From Phragmites australis (Eukaryota; Streptophyta; Magnoliopsida; Poales; Poaceae), in contig NC_084942.1 in assembly GCF_958298935.1 (NCBI RefSeq), positions 12,469,501 to 12,533,500 on the forward strand: a DNA stretch of 64,000 bases. Direction: 5' to 3'. Below are positions 21,985 to 33,855 of this stretch, one piece after another. Positions within the stretch are counted from its first letter, which is position 1. The number at the start of each line of letters is the position of its first letter. Made by a program: the position numbers and the translations under genes. Below the pieces are notes generated by a model. It saw nothing but the letters and a program-made list of their open reading frames with translations. It had not been told where the DNA came from and searched no databases.

Positions 21985-23603
21985 ATGACAGGTGAAGCAT
22001 CGGATGTGCAAGAATGTGTTTTGAGGGAAGAACTCGCAATGGTGTTTGATGAGAACGGCCATGCTATTAGTGATGACATTGATATGAAGCTTGTGGAAAC
22101 AATACTACAATGTAACAACCTAATGATAGTATTGCAATGCTCAATACATGCTTTGATAGGTTGGCTAATCAGGCACTGAACAATGGGCGTGAGGATCCTC
22201 ATGGTGCATCCCATGAGCAAGAGGAGTCCGTAGCAGATGATGAAATTTTGTGGCAAGAACAAGACATCTTTGATGCATGACAACGGAACCGATTGAACTT
22301 CAACCGTAAAGGTATGAAAGGTAATAATTTTCAGCAATATAAACCATGTGTTAATGATGACGCATTTGCTAAGGTTAAGTTCACTATAACATCTTTGACG
22401 GGTCCTTATGATACTAAAAAGTATTTAGATTCAGGGATGACAGTCGAACAGAAGTTTAATGCTCATTTGGTTCCTCAAGTGCATAGAGTTAGGCAAGCCA
22501 CTAGTGGATTTAAAGACTTTGCAATCATTTTGTGGAATAGAGTATGCATTGATGGATTAGCGTCTACTGCATGGAATGCTTTAAAAGTTGCTATGTGTAA
22601 CATATTTGTTCCACCCTCTTTTAAACGTGATTTGCGTAAGAAATTACAGCGCTTAAAACAAGGTGATAGATCTGTACAAGAATATTATCAAGATCTACAA
22701 ATCAGTATGTTGCATTGTGATATTATTGAGGATGAAGAGGACGCAATGGCATGCTTCTTATGGAGAGTTAAGGCATGGAATTTGGGACATAGTTGATTAC
22801 AAAGAATACGATAGTATTCCTGGATTATTCCAGCTTGCATGTTTGGCTAAAAAAGAGTTGCAGGGATGACAACAGAGGCCAAGGAATAATTTTGGAAGCT
22901 CGAGTACTTCAAAATCAATGCTAGGACAAATCAAATAGCCCCACGTTTAGCTACATGGTCTGCTGCCACCTTCTCGAGTAGGGCGCGTTCAGCAACACCT
23001 TTGACATCGTCACATGCTCCCGAGGTAAGCAAATATGCTAGTGTGCTAGCTCCAGCCAAGAGCTCTTCTTCGGTTTCTTCTACAAGCCGTTCTACTGGGA
23101 TTGTTTGCCACTGATGCAAGGGAATGGGCCAGGTCATGAAGGATTGCCCAAGTCATCCAGCGTACATTGCAACAAAAGATGGTGGATATGTAAGTGCTAG
23201 TGATGTTGATGAATATGTTCTAGCAGCTAACCATACAGGTGATGAGGACGAACATGAGATGGATATCAACCACAAAGAAGTGTTCAGTGCCTCTACCGTG
23301 GAGAATTAGGACCCTCATTGTGCAGCGAGTATAAAGCACTCAAATGGACCAAGCACAATTTATTTTAGATGTTCCTCATAGTTACGGATTACTGTGTTCA
23401 TGTCATTATTAATGGAGGAAGCTGTAACAACTTGGATAACGATGATGGATGAAGAGAAGAAGAACAAGGAGAAAGAGAAGACATTTGTTGCTCCATGCAT
23501 GTTTCAAAAAGGTACAAAGCTATGCATCTATATTAGCTAACGATGAGAACAAGGGTAATGAAAAAGGTGCTACACCGACGACGAATGCCTCGATTTCTCG
23601 TAC
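21985..23603 (+). pseudogene. gag: B gag and start of protease
   Basis: The ATG at 21985 (MTGEASDVQE) opens a gag frame with a frameshift near 22120. The retrotransposon-gag domain is clear in 22293-22796 (AHLVPQVHRVRQATSGFKDF; PPSFKRDLRKKLQRLKQGDR; VQEYYQDLQ). A further shift near 22780 leads to DIVDYKEYDSIPGLFQLACL. A zinc knuckle (CHQCKGMGQVMKDCP) is near 23108-23150, with His replaced by Gln in the CCHC pattern. A decayed protease start near 23405 reads INGGSCNNL; the catalytic Asp expected before GGS is Asn here. The gene ends where element G is inserted. It encodes capsid/nucleocapsid functions and is not expressible as it stands. Confidence 0.8.
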
Positions 23604-24114
23604 GGACATCCTGTCACATTAATAACCTAGACTCCTTTCGGCGCGTGACAGGGGCATGGGCACAAGACCCTAAATGACCCCACGCATTGTCTAGTCAGAA
23701 TGCGGCAGTGGCACGTCTCATCCTACCAGGAAAACGCGTAGGGTCCCCCAATCCTACACATAACATCTACTTTGGCGACCTCAAAAGGCAAGAAGAACCA
23801 TTACCAAAGGAATCCGGATAGCCTGTATCGGCCTCAGCACGGAACCTGGAGTACACCACGTCCATTGACGCCCCTCTAGCCCAGGGTCCCGACACCGTGC
23901 ATGCCAGCTCCGACAAACTCCGGAGCATATCGCCACCACCAGTACGCCATCACCCTTGGGCCTCGCCATCGACGCCCATGGTTCCCGATGAAAAAACTTC
24001 TTAAGGGCAGGGAATTGCCATTGGCCATCCTTGATACTATACTAGGCTGGGGTTGGTTTTCCTCTACATCCTCTCCCCCCTTCGAAATATCGGGGCCCGA
24101 GAATGAGGGGGTAC
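23604..24114 (+). repeat. Extra copy of the G interior 3' end, upstream of the left G LTR
   Basis: It matches 42270-42780, and both are 511 bp. They share GTCACATTAATAACC near the start and GAATGAGGGGGTA at the end. No coding domain is recognised in it. Having this copy outside the 5' LTR implies a tandem or recombinant G. Confidence 0.8.
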
Positions 24115-25044
24115 TGTTGGGGGAAAATAAACCAGCCTAAGGATGATGGTTGAAGATTACTATCCAAGTCCCTCCGGAGGCTTGATCTCCGGACCCTCAG
24201 CTAAAGGCTCGACCTCTGAAGCCATCAAGGCTCCTTCGTGCCATCTCTTCATACCTGCAAAGCCTTCCTTGGCTTAACACAGCCTGGCCTCCCGAAGGCT
24301 CAGGCTCCCAAAGCCTGGCCTCTCGAAGCCCACCCCCCCCAAAACCTCGGACTCCCGAAGCCCCGACCTTCTAGAGTCCTGCCTCCCAAAGCCTTCACCT
24401 CCCGGAGCCATGCTTCCCGACGGCCCAGTCTCCAGCTACTTGGGCCGGCTTCCTAGAGGCTACAAGGTGAGTCAGTAGGCCTGAGGAAAGATCTGCTGGA
24501 ACGGGAGCACCGGTCATGCTTTGCCTACAAGGAAGTGACTAGCATTAATCGCCTAGGCTGGTGGATGCTGCTCTGACACCTCGGCATAATGGAGGCTATC
24601 CTGACACCCCTGACAGTGCGGCACCAGGCCGCAATTGGTGATCGGCTCGCCGCACTTCAGGGGGCAGGCACCACGATAGTTAGCATGGTGGATATTTATC
24701 TCCCTGGTAGGGTAGAAAGTAGTTATCTGGGACAAGGCCTAGTAATTCGGTCAGATCCCAGATATTTATACATTGTGATAACTTGTACGCCAGGCTACGC
24801 ACGGCCCTATAAATAGGGGGCCATAGTTGCCTGGGCTAAGGACACGAGCTAGACAGCAGAAAGACACAGAGGTGAAAACACACCAGATCACGTTGTGATA
24901 CTCCTCCTAGATCGATCCATTTTTTCTATCATCAATATATTCATGGTGTTCCTTCCTCTTAAACTTCGTCTCCAAGCTTGATTGTCCTCCTTAGAAGAAA
25001 CTCTCACCGTACTTGCTGGGGCAAGACGAACTCTTGCTCCAACA
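24115..25044 (+). repeat. G left LTR
   Basis: TGTTGGGGGAAA to GCTCCAACA, with inverted termini TGTTGG/CCAACA. TATAAATA is at 24808-24815. At 24260-24430 it has short CTCCCGAAGCC-type repeats. Confidence 0.85.
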
Positions 25045-25075
25045 ACGCGTCGTCCGTGGGACTCGAACACAGAAG
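25045..25075 (+). other. G primer-binding region (degenerate, Tat-like)
   Basis: The sequence after the LTR reads ACGCGTCGTCCGTGGGACTC. It resembles the TGGCGCC-type PBS region of Tat elements, but the TGG is not intact. Assignment rests on recalled Tat examples. Confidence 0.4.
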
Positions 25076-25111
25076 TGCTAAGAGAGATAGGAATCCACCA
25101 GGAAAAATGCC

Positions 25112-25932
25112 ATGGTGCTAGCCAAAACTGCCATACCCACCATTGCAAGCATGCAACCATATGCATGGCCGTCTCAGACATGCACACCGTATGCATGCTC
25201 CAGCCCCGCTGCTGTGTGGGACATCATTCCTCCGACCTTGGCCAACCCAGAACCCTGGGTTGGTACAGGAACTCCAGGCAGCGCGGAGGCCTTCCAGCCT
25301 CTGCGCAATGAAGACCTTGCCGTCTCACGAGAGGACGCGGCCGAAGCCACAGCCAAGCAGGCCAGCTTCCAGTGGTTCTGGGCGGTCCAACACAGGAGTG
25401 TTCCTGGGCTTGGTCCCGAAGTATCCCCTTCGACAACACCTAAGATACCCCGAGCTAGCCAACATCTTCAGAAAGTCTATCCACCCAATGTCCTCCTTGG
25501 GCCCCTGAGGCAAAAGAGGGTTCCAAGGAGACGCAAGGCATAGTCAGAACCACTTCAGCTCCAAAAGACAGTTCACCGGACAGCCTCGACGGTCCCCAAA
25601 GGGGAAGGAGACCCTGGGGAAACCATAGGCTCCGGGACACACATCCTTCGGCAATGACCCCAATGACAACTCCAAGCTCCGTTGCCCCCGGGGCACACAT
25701 GTGCATCTTGCACGGACCAGGGCACGGCCATAACACCAATGACTGCCGCACCCTCATGACCTTCCGGATGGAATACCTTGGAAGGCAAGCAGAATATCTG
25801 GCCACAGAAGGAGCCAGCGAAGGACGACGCAGGGTTCAGAGCCTGGGGAAAACTCCTGGGCAAATCCCCGGTCGCTCAACCTTGCACCATCACTACCAAC
25901 CCTACTACCAACGGTACCAGATCCAGCAATGA
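25112..25932 (+). pseudogene. G gag-like remnant
   Basis: A 143-codon plus frame (25112-25543) starts 68 bp after the LTR and is Ala/Pro-rich without a known domain. A second frame (25654-25932) contains CILHGPGHGHNTNDCRTL. Its Cys, His and GHNTxDC spacing resembles the zinc-binding motif at the C-terminal side of Tat/Ogre-type gag. The two frames are not in register. No polymerase follows; the sequence passes into tandem repeats. The gag assignment is tentative and based on that motif and its position. Confidence 0.5.
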
Positions 25933-25934
25933 GA

Positions 25935-26150
25935 ACTGAGTCAGGGACACGCCGTCGCCAGGCTCCGGATGGAGTACCTCCAGAGCCGGGTAGCGGCTAA
26001 GGGCTAAGGCGATTGAGGACCGCCTCTCTCGACTAGCCTTCGACAACTCCTCCAACACGTCGTCGCTAGGCTCCGAACAGATTACCTCTGGAGCTAGGCA
26101 ACACCTAAGGGTTGAGAGGGTCAAGCACCGCCTCTTCCAACCTTACTGGT
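25935..26150 (+). repeat. 108-bp repeat, left block (about two units)
   Basis: Two degraded units (words such as CGCCAGGCTCCGGATGGAG and AGTACCTCCAGAGCC) match the regular array at 40536-41073. Confidence 0.7.
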
Positions 26151-26319
26151 AGAAGTCTTTTTGCAATAGATAGCCACTAGGTAGAAGCAGTAGAACTTAA
26201 CTTATATCCTCATTTAGTATGAATAGTTATATAACCTAGCTATGTCTTATACTACAATCAACTTCTTATTGCCAATAGTACACTGCAAAACTTAGCTAGT
26301 ATAACCATGCAAAATCCCT
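26151..26319 (+). other. Spacer in G, nothing recognised
   Basis: AT-rich, unassigned stretch between two repeat arrays. No coding potential seen. Confidence 0.4.
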
Positions 26320-27287
26320 ACACTCCCACAGACGCATCGTGCCTAGGTTACCTAGGTGGTGGGTCTGTCCAGGTTTTCTGGAAGGCATTGTGTGGCCTCG
26401 AAAGTGTAGTTGCCACGTATACAGGGATTTCCTTGATAGACAGTGTTGCGGCGCCACCTGTGGGACATCTTTGTGTGGCATGACAAGCCCACGTACCACG
26501 GACGTAGCATGCCTAGGTCACCTGGAAGGCAAGACTGCCTAGATTTCCTAGAAGGCATTGCGTAGTCTCGGTAGACAGTGAGGCCACACACCGCAGGCGC
26601 CGCTTATGCCTATGTCACCTGGAAGGCAGATTATGCCCTGGGTGCCCTGAAAGGCATTTGGATAGCCTTGGGTGTCGAAGCTACGCCCCGGGGGATGTCC
26701 TCGGCGGTGGAGATGCGGTGCTCTGAGGAATCCTATTACAAGGAATCCTTGTTGCACGACATGCCAACACACCGTAGGTGTAGCATGCCTAGGTCACCTG
26801 GAAGGTAAGACTTCCTAGGTTTCCTGGAAGGTATTGTATAGCCTCGATAGTGTGTGGATGCTGGTTATCAATGGACTTCCTTGGTAATGTAGTTGCAGCG
26901 CCCCCAGGGGATATCTCCGGAGGCATGACAAGCCCACACACAAGTAAGCATTGGTTGCCTAAACCCAAGGTCACCGAAAAAGGTTTCCCGGAGGGTAGGC
27001 TTTGCCTGGTAGGCAGTGGAGCCCACACACCGCGGGCGTAGCATGCCTTGGTCACCTGGAAGGCAAGACTACTTAGGTTTCCTGGAAGGTATTGTGTAGC
27101 CTCGATAGTGTGTGGACGCTACATATCAAGGGACTACCCTGATGTGAGGATGCGGTGCTCTGAGGAATGCTGTCGCAAGAAATCCTCGTTGCACGACATG
27201 CTTATATACCGCGGGTGCAGCATACCTAGGTCACTGCTAAGGCATCAAGTCTAGGTTTCTTGGAAGGTATTACATTGCTTCGGTCTT
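26320..27287 (+). repeat. Degenerate dispersed-tandem repeat of G (core GCATGCCTAGGTCACCTGG)
   Basis: A core of about 75 bp (GCATGCCTAGGTCACCTGG, then CTAGGTTTCCTGGAAGG, then TAGCCTCGATAGTGTG) recurs at about 26337, 26508, 26783, 27038 and 27216 with variable spacers, and once more at 39288 beyond A2. Short frames on both strands are by-products of the repeat. Confidence 0.7.
27283..27287 (+). repeat. Probable target-site duplication of A2 (GTCTT; partner GTCGT at 39184)
   Basis: The five bases before the left A2 LTR are GTCTT. The five after the right LTR are GTCGT. Four of five match, which fits an aged duplication. Confidence 0.55.
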
Positions 27288-30200
27288 TGTCACACCCAGT
27301 TTAAAGACCAAAACCAGATGTAAACTATATGTATGCCAGGATCAGTTATTCATACATATAGCGACTTCATTAGTGTAACAGACACAGTGTTTCTTATTAC
27401 AACGCTAAAATATTACAAAATGACCACCCACGGGTCTAAAGAAAAGAACACCACAGCGGAAAAAGGGAACGGCGCAGCTCCAAACCAACAGGCAGCCGAC
27501 CGAGAGGTTCCACAAGCCTAGAACTCGGCATCATCCTCGGGGAAGTCATCCTCAGGAAAATCTTCAAAGGCGTCACCTTCTGAAACAGCAAGCGTGAGTA
27601 TTTCCAACACTCAACAAGTGGGGGAAAACAAATGAATCTAATATGGTGGCTTGAGACAAGGTTTTCCTAATCTAGGGTTTCATTTGCATAAAAGCTGGTT
27701 TTTAGCCCTGAACTACGGAAACAAATTTTTATTTTAACCGAGAAAAGATGTACCAAAGATTTTCTTTAACCTCCGGGAATTCAACCCAATTCCCAGACCA
27801 AGAAAAACACCCACGCCGACTAATCATGCGAGGGTCCAGGCTGCTCATAACCGTGAGCACGGCTGAATATTCAGTTTGACACTCTGCAGAGTTTGTGCAC
27901 TTTACCCACGAGTCGTGATCTTCTCTGTTGCCGGCACCTGATGGTACCTTACACACTTCCGGGGTGTGCGCCAAGAGATCACTACGAGGCTTTTTCAGAG
28001 AGTCTCCCAGAATGCACTTGCCCACTGAGGTTTCACCGCCGTACATAAGTGGAGTAACCCTCCACCCCAGAGGCCCCCTCTTGTGCCGGGTAGAATCGGG
28101 AAGTAACCCTTCCTTATCTACACATCCGATTGGCTCATACAACCCTGGGAGAACATCTAATTACTAGGCCAAGCCGTACCATATTGGTCTCGTGGTTGCC
28201 TTGTTTGCCATGGGTGTTCGCTCCACGAACCGGTCCTTAAAATGGTCTGGGCAAGACCTCCAATAACCCCATAAGGGTATACTACCCAACAACCAAACAA
28301 CCAACCATGTCGGGAAAAGTAGCCCTTTCTTGCCCAGAACCCCAATTATCTTCGTTGTTAACTCCCTTAACAAAATTAATTTTCCATGATATTCTTCCTA
28401 TATCAATTTTTAGTTCATAACTCAAGATTCATCATCCTACACGCTACATGTTCATCTAAAGAATGGCTAAGCAAAAACATGATGATCTTGTATGGATAAA
28501 GCATCTATATCCAACACTAGTATTTGCTATACTACCCATTTTTGTAAAGCATCATGCATATTTTGAGAAAGACTACTTGATGTAAAACTGGGTTTGCAAC
28601 ATGGTCAAGACACTTGCCTTCGTTGAAGTGTTGCACAGGTCCCTTAAAATCTTCCTCTTGAAAGTTGCCGAACTCCTGGACCGAATCGTCTACACAAGCA
28701 CACAATCTAACATGAGAACAGTACACCAAACATTCCTAAAACTAGAGAAAAACCCTATAAACAGATTCTACACGTCGCTACGAGAATATGAGCGCAAAGA
28801 TCGCCTAAATCGGAGCTACGAGCAAAAAGTTATGAGCTTTTGAAGATATAGGGGCTATTATGCAAATTACTTGAATTTCCGAGAATTACCGAATTGTTTT
28901 TATACTGAAAATCCTATTTATAAAACAAATCCAGGGGTTTCTATAAAAGTACATAGCTTTTATGAGGTTACAGAGAAGTCTGGGGCTAAAGTGCAAAAGA
29001 TACCACTTTTCCCGAATTAAAACAAATATAAATCTGACTGGGTATATGGATGATGATGAGGCATCGCTACGCGGGCAAAAAGGCTGAGGTGGCCGGCTTA
29101 CAGGGGCGATGAGGTGGCGGTTCTTTGCCAACTAGGATTACATAACACACGTGTCGCAACGGAATTGGCTAGGCGAAGGGGTATTGGAGCATCTAATCTG
29201 GGCCATCCATCACGGATTCGAAGGTGGGAAACAGAGGGAGCTCGGACCGGTGGCGCAGACACGGCGGCGGCCGGCCGGCGGCGGCAGAATGGCCGGAACC
29301 GCACCGGAATCACACAAACGGCCACGAAATGCGACGGAATGACTTTCAAACGGAGGAGTAGCTCACGAGGAGTGCATACCGAGGCTTCACAGAGGCGGAG
29401 ATAATCCGGGTGATGGCCGGCGACGGGGAAGAACGGGCGGCGGCCTTGGAGCTCGGTGCGAAGGCGTTCGGCGGCGGGAGAGACACCGAGGAGCGTCGGG
29501 AAGCGTCGCCCGGTGTCCTGCGACACCAAAGAAGCGAAGACTAAAGTAAAAAAAAAAGGGTTCAGCACGGTGAAGCAAGGCGGCGGCGAGCTTCTCACCG
29601 GTGGCAATGGAGGAGACGGCGCCGGGTTCGAATCCGAGCGGAAGAAGAGGGGGAAACGGTTGCAAAAGCACGGAAAGTCACCAGGAAGATGATGGTCGAC
29701 TTAAATACAAGAGAGGGGGAGGGGATCGGCCGGAATTTGAAGAAAATGGCCGGCGGCCATGGCTCTGAATGGCGTCGGTTCCCTCGCATTCAATCGAGCT
29801 ATGGAGAGGGGAAACCGTCGGGGAAGAGGGAATAGGGGGCGTGGAACCCAGCAGCGGTGATTAATTGGCGAGGTAGTGCGCGGGGGCTCGAATTTGAATC
29901 GGCGGTGGTGGATTTTGGGAAAAACGGCCGGCGGCCGGAGGTGGGAGAAGCAGAGCCGCGGCTCGGGCGGAGCGGCTCGGCGCGGGCGGCTCAGCGCGGG
30001 CGGCTCAGTGCGGGGTCCACCCGACAGAGGGGGTCGGCGGAAGAGGCCGGCTGGGGGGCGGCTGTAGGCCGGCTCGGCCGATGGGCCGGCGCGGGGGAAG
30101 AGAAGACGGCCCACAAGAGAAGGAGAAGGGGAGGGAAAAATGGGCCGAGGGAGAAAGAATCGGCCTGAGGGCATTTTTCCTTTTAGAAATTCTTTTTCCA

Positions 30201-30440
30201 AATGAATTTCATCAAATGTTCCAATGGGGGTTTTAAAGCGGCGAAACCTAGCAAAATTTTGCAAACTTTTTCCACCCAATAAAACCTTATTGCATCTACA
30301 ACGGCATGAATGCAATCAAACAATTAACCTAGGCCTTGTTAATTTTAGAAATTAATTTCCTATTGAGCTAAGTTGCAACACCTGAGTTAAATCTAAGAAA
30401 GTTTTAAATTATTGCAAAAATTTGAATTTTGGGTGTTACA
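27288..30440 (-). repeat. A2 3' LTR (minus-strand sense)
   Basis: Plus strand TGTCACACCC to GGGTGTTACA, 3153 bp. A minus-strand TATTTAA box is at 29701-29707 and a GC-rich region upstream of it at 29860-30130. An inverted repeat GCTCA/TGAGC is at 27843-27858. A 137-codon minus frame (28142-27729) is shared with LTR E but shows no coding-type substitution pattern. Confidence 0.92.
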
Positions 30441-30457
30441 AACCTACCCCCCTTAGG
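30441..30457 (-). other. A2 polypurine tract
   Basis: The minus strand reads CCTAAGGGGGGTAGGTT directly before the 3' LTR. It overlaps the last codons of pol. Confidence 0.85.
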
Positions 30458-33400
30458 ATGAATCTCGCCCTCGAGATTCGGGTTGATCTTCAAATAACTG
30501 CGGGAATTCTGCCTTCAGATCATCTTCTCGCTCCCAGGTTGCCTCATCTTCCGAGTGATGACTCCATTGAACTTTGCACATTCTAATAGCCTTTCTTCTC
30601 GTTGTTCGCTCTACAGTGTCTAGAATTCTGATAGGATATTCTGCATAGGTCAGATCTTCTTTTGGGTCCACTTCTTCCAGGGGTAACTGTTCTTCTGGCA
30701 TTCTTAAACATTTCTTTAATTGAGATACATGAAATACATCATGCACGTCAGCCAGCGTAGATGGCAGTTCCAGCTGATAGGCTACCTCTCCACGTCTAGC
30801 GATTATCCTGAATGGTCCAATGTACCTGGGTGCCAATTTTCCTTTAACCTTGAACCTGCGGAGACCTCTGATAGGTGAGACTTTCAAATACACCATATCC
30901 CCCACTTCAAAGGTCAATCCTCTCCGTCGATTATCCGCATAGCTCTTTTGTCGGGACTGTGCGGCCTTCAAGTTTTCCCGTATGACCTGAACCTGTTCTT
31001 CTGCTCTTCTAAGAATTTCTGGCCCAAACACTTGGCTTTCTCCAGTTTTGTTCCAATACAGCGGAGTTCTGCACCTTCTACCATACAAAGCTTCATATGG
31101 AGACATTTTGAGGCTGGCTTGGTAGCTGTTATTGTAAGAAAACTCTGCATATGGTAAGCTTTTATCCCAACTCTGCTTGTACTTCAAGGCGCAGGCTCTT
31201 AACATATCTTCCAACACTTGGTTGGTCCTCTCTGTCTGTCCATCGGTTTGGGGGTGATATGCGGAACTGAAGTTCAGTTTAGTGTCCAAAGATTCGTGTA
31301 GTTTCTGCCAGAAGCGAGAGGTAAATTGGGTACCTCTGTCCGACACAATCTTTTTGGGTACCCCATGTAGACACATAATTCTTGACATATACAACTCGGC
31401 AAGTTTCGCACTTGAATATGTTGTCTTGACTGGGATAAAATGCGCAACCTTCGTTAAGCGATCCACCACTACCCAGATAGAATCGTAGCCTGCTTGAGTG
31501 CGGGGTAACCCGACGATGAAATCCATACCAATTTCTTCCCACTTCCACTCTGGAACTTTCAAGGGTTGCAATAATCCTGCTGGCCTTTGATGTTCTGCCT
31601 TTACTCTCTGACAGGTGTCGCACAAAGCCGCATATTCTGCAACATCTCTCTTCATACCATACCACCAATAATACTCTTTCAGATCCTGATACATCTTAGT
31701 GCTCCCGGGGTGAATGGAATGTGCAGAATCATGTGCTTCTCGCAAAATTAAATCCTTCAAAACTTTCTGGTTGGGTACACAAATCCTTTTCCCAAACCAC
31801 ACTGTTCCTTGATTATCTTCCGAGAAACCCGGTGCCTTATCTGTTTTTATGAGTTGTTTGATCTCCTTTATTTTCTCATCTTCCCATTGTCCTTTTCGGA
31901 TGTTTTGTTCCAATTGTGACTTCATTTCTATTACTGTTGCATCCATGTCGGCAATAAAACCTAAATTTAATCTCTCAAATTCCTTGCATAATTCCGGCTG
32001 ACTTCCTCGCAACATAGTCATATTGCAATATCCCTTCCTACTCAGGGCATCTGCCACAACGTTTGCTTTCCCAGGGTGGTAATGTATTCCCACATCATAA
32101 TCCTTGATTAGTTCCAACCATCTACGTTGCCGCAAATTAAGATCCGGTTGGGTGAAAATATATTTTAGGCTTTTATGATCCATATATATTTCACATCAGT
32201 TGCCAATGAGGTGGTGCCTCCAAATTTTCAGGGCGTGAACTACTGCAGCTAATTCCAAATCGTGGGTCGGATAATTTTCCTCATGTTTTCTTTACTGCCT
32301 AGATGCATATGCTACCACATGACCTTCCTGCATAAGCACACATCCCAACCCTTGTCGAGATGCATCACAATACACCGAGAACGACGTCTGGGTGTCTGGC
32401 ATGATAAGAACTGGCGCGGTGGTCAACTTTTTCTTCAATTCATTGAAACTGGCTTCTCGAGCGGCTATCCATTTGAATTCTGCTCCTTTTCCTAGTAGTT
32501 CTGTCATTGGTTTCGCTATCTTGGAAAAACCTTCTATAAATCGGCGGTAATACCCTGCTAAACCCAAGAAACTGCGGATCTCCGAAACATTCTGCGGGGT
32601 TTTCCAGTTTAGTACATCCCTTACTTTGGACGGATCTACGGACACACCTCCCGATGAAATAATATGACCAAGGAAGGGTACTTCCGTCAACCAGAACTCA
32701 CACTTACTCAATTTGGCATAAAGTTGGTTCTCCCTGAGTTTCTGTAATACCATCCTTAAGTGTTCCTTGTGTTCTTCCTTGCCCTTGGAGAAGACCAGGA
32801 TATCATCAATAAACATTACGACGAACTTGTCCAGAAACTTCATGAAGACTTTATTCATTAGGTACATGAAGTATGCTGGTGCATTTGTCAAGCCAAAAGA
32901 CATTACCGTGAACTCATAAAGGCCATATAGGGTGACGAACGCGGTCTTTGGAATATCCGAAGCGCGAATTTTCAACTGGTGGTATCCGGACCGAAGATCA
33001 ATCTTGGAGAAAATACACGCCCCTTTCAACTGATCAAACAGACCATCAATGTGAGCCAGTGGGTATTTGTTCTTGATAGTTACTTCATTGAGAGCCCAAT
33101 AGTCAATACACATCCTTTGCGTTCCATCTTTCTTGGGTACAAAGATGACCGGAGCTCCCCAGGGTGAAGAACTAGGGCGGATAAACCCTTTGTCTAACAG
33201 CTCTTGGATTTGCTCCTTGAGCTCTGCCAACTGATTGGCATCCATTCTATAAGGTCTCTTATATATAGGTGCAGTTCCTGGCACTAATTCAATCACAAAT
33301 TCTATTTCACGATCTGGCGGCATACCTAGAAGATCATCGGGAAATACGTCCGGGAATTCATTCACCACACTGATCTCTTCGATAGGAATACCCTTCATTT

Positions 33401-33855
33401 GATTTAGTGAGCCTTCCTCTGTCGAGGGTATAGCTGCAACAAACTCGACCTGCGTGCCTTCTTGCTTAGTCAGTTGAACTGCTCTTCTGGCGCAGTCTAT
33501 GATTCCCTTATATTTCGCCAGCCAGTCCATTCCCAGTATGACATCAATCCCATTGGATTCCAGAACTATAAGGTTGGCTAAGAAATCTACCCCCCTTATA
33601 CAAAGGCTTAGCTTTGAGCATATATACTTTGCCCTAATCTCTCCTCCAGGAGAGCTAATAATCATTTGCTGCTTCATATTTACAATTGGCAGATTATACT
33701 TTGCAACATATCTTGCAGTGATGAATGAATGTGATGCTCCTGAATCAAATAAAACTGATGCTGGGTTTGAGTTGACAAGGAACATACCAAGCACCACATC
33801 TTGCGCCCCTTGGACTTCTTCAGTAGTGACATGGTTGATTCGCCCACGCGCGTAA
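30453..33855 (-). pseudogene. pol: A2 pol: protease, RT, RNase H, integrase, chromodomain (three stops including the entry stop)
   Basis: This is one unshifted frame continuing from gag. Protease has FDSGASHSF (near 33745) with its catalytic Asp. RT has [28 protein letters not shown] and an intact FIDDILVFS (near 32800). RNase H has [28 protein letters not shown] and [17 protein letters not shown]. Integrase (from 32183) has H151/H155 and C188/C191 of the zinc finger and the triad D221, D282, E318 with D-35-E spacing, counted from the Met at 32183. The last 66 residues ([18 protein letters not shown] ... [14 protein letters not shown]) form a chromodomain. Breaks: TAG 33858-33860, TAA 32292-32294 and TGA 32196-32198. 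It would copy RNA into DNA and insert it, and the chromodomain is thought to guide insertion to heterochromatin. Confidence 0.93.

Noticed and set aside
23604..25044. A longer G LTR starting at 23604
   Set aside because: TGTTGG/CCAACA termini and the GAGGGGGTA polypurine tract put the LTR start at 24115 and 42781. The copy at 42270 does not start with TG.
29701..30315. Long minus-strand Pro/Arg-rich frame (also 38453-39058)
   Set aside because: It lies in the GC-rich upstream part of the A2 LTR, where long frames arise by composition. No motif, and absent from E, F and A1.
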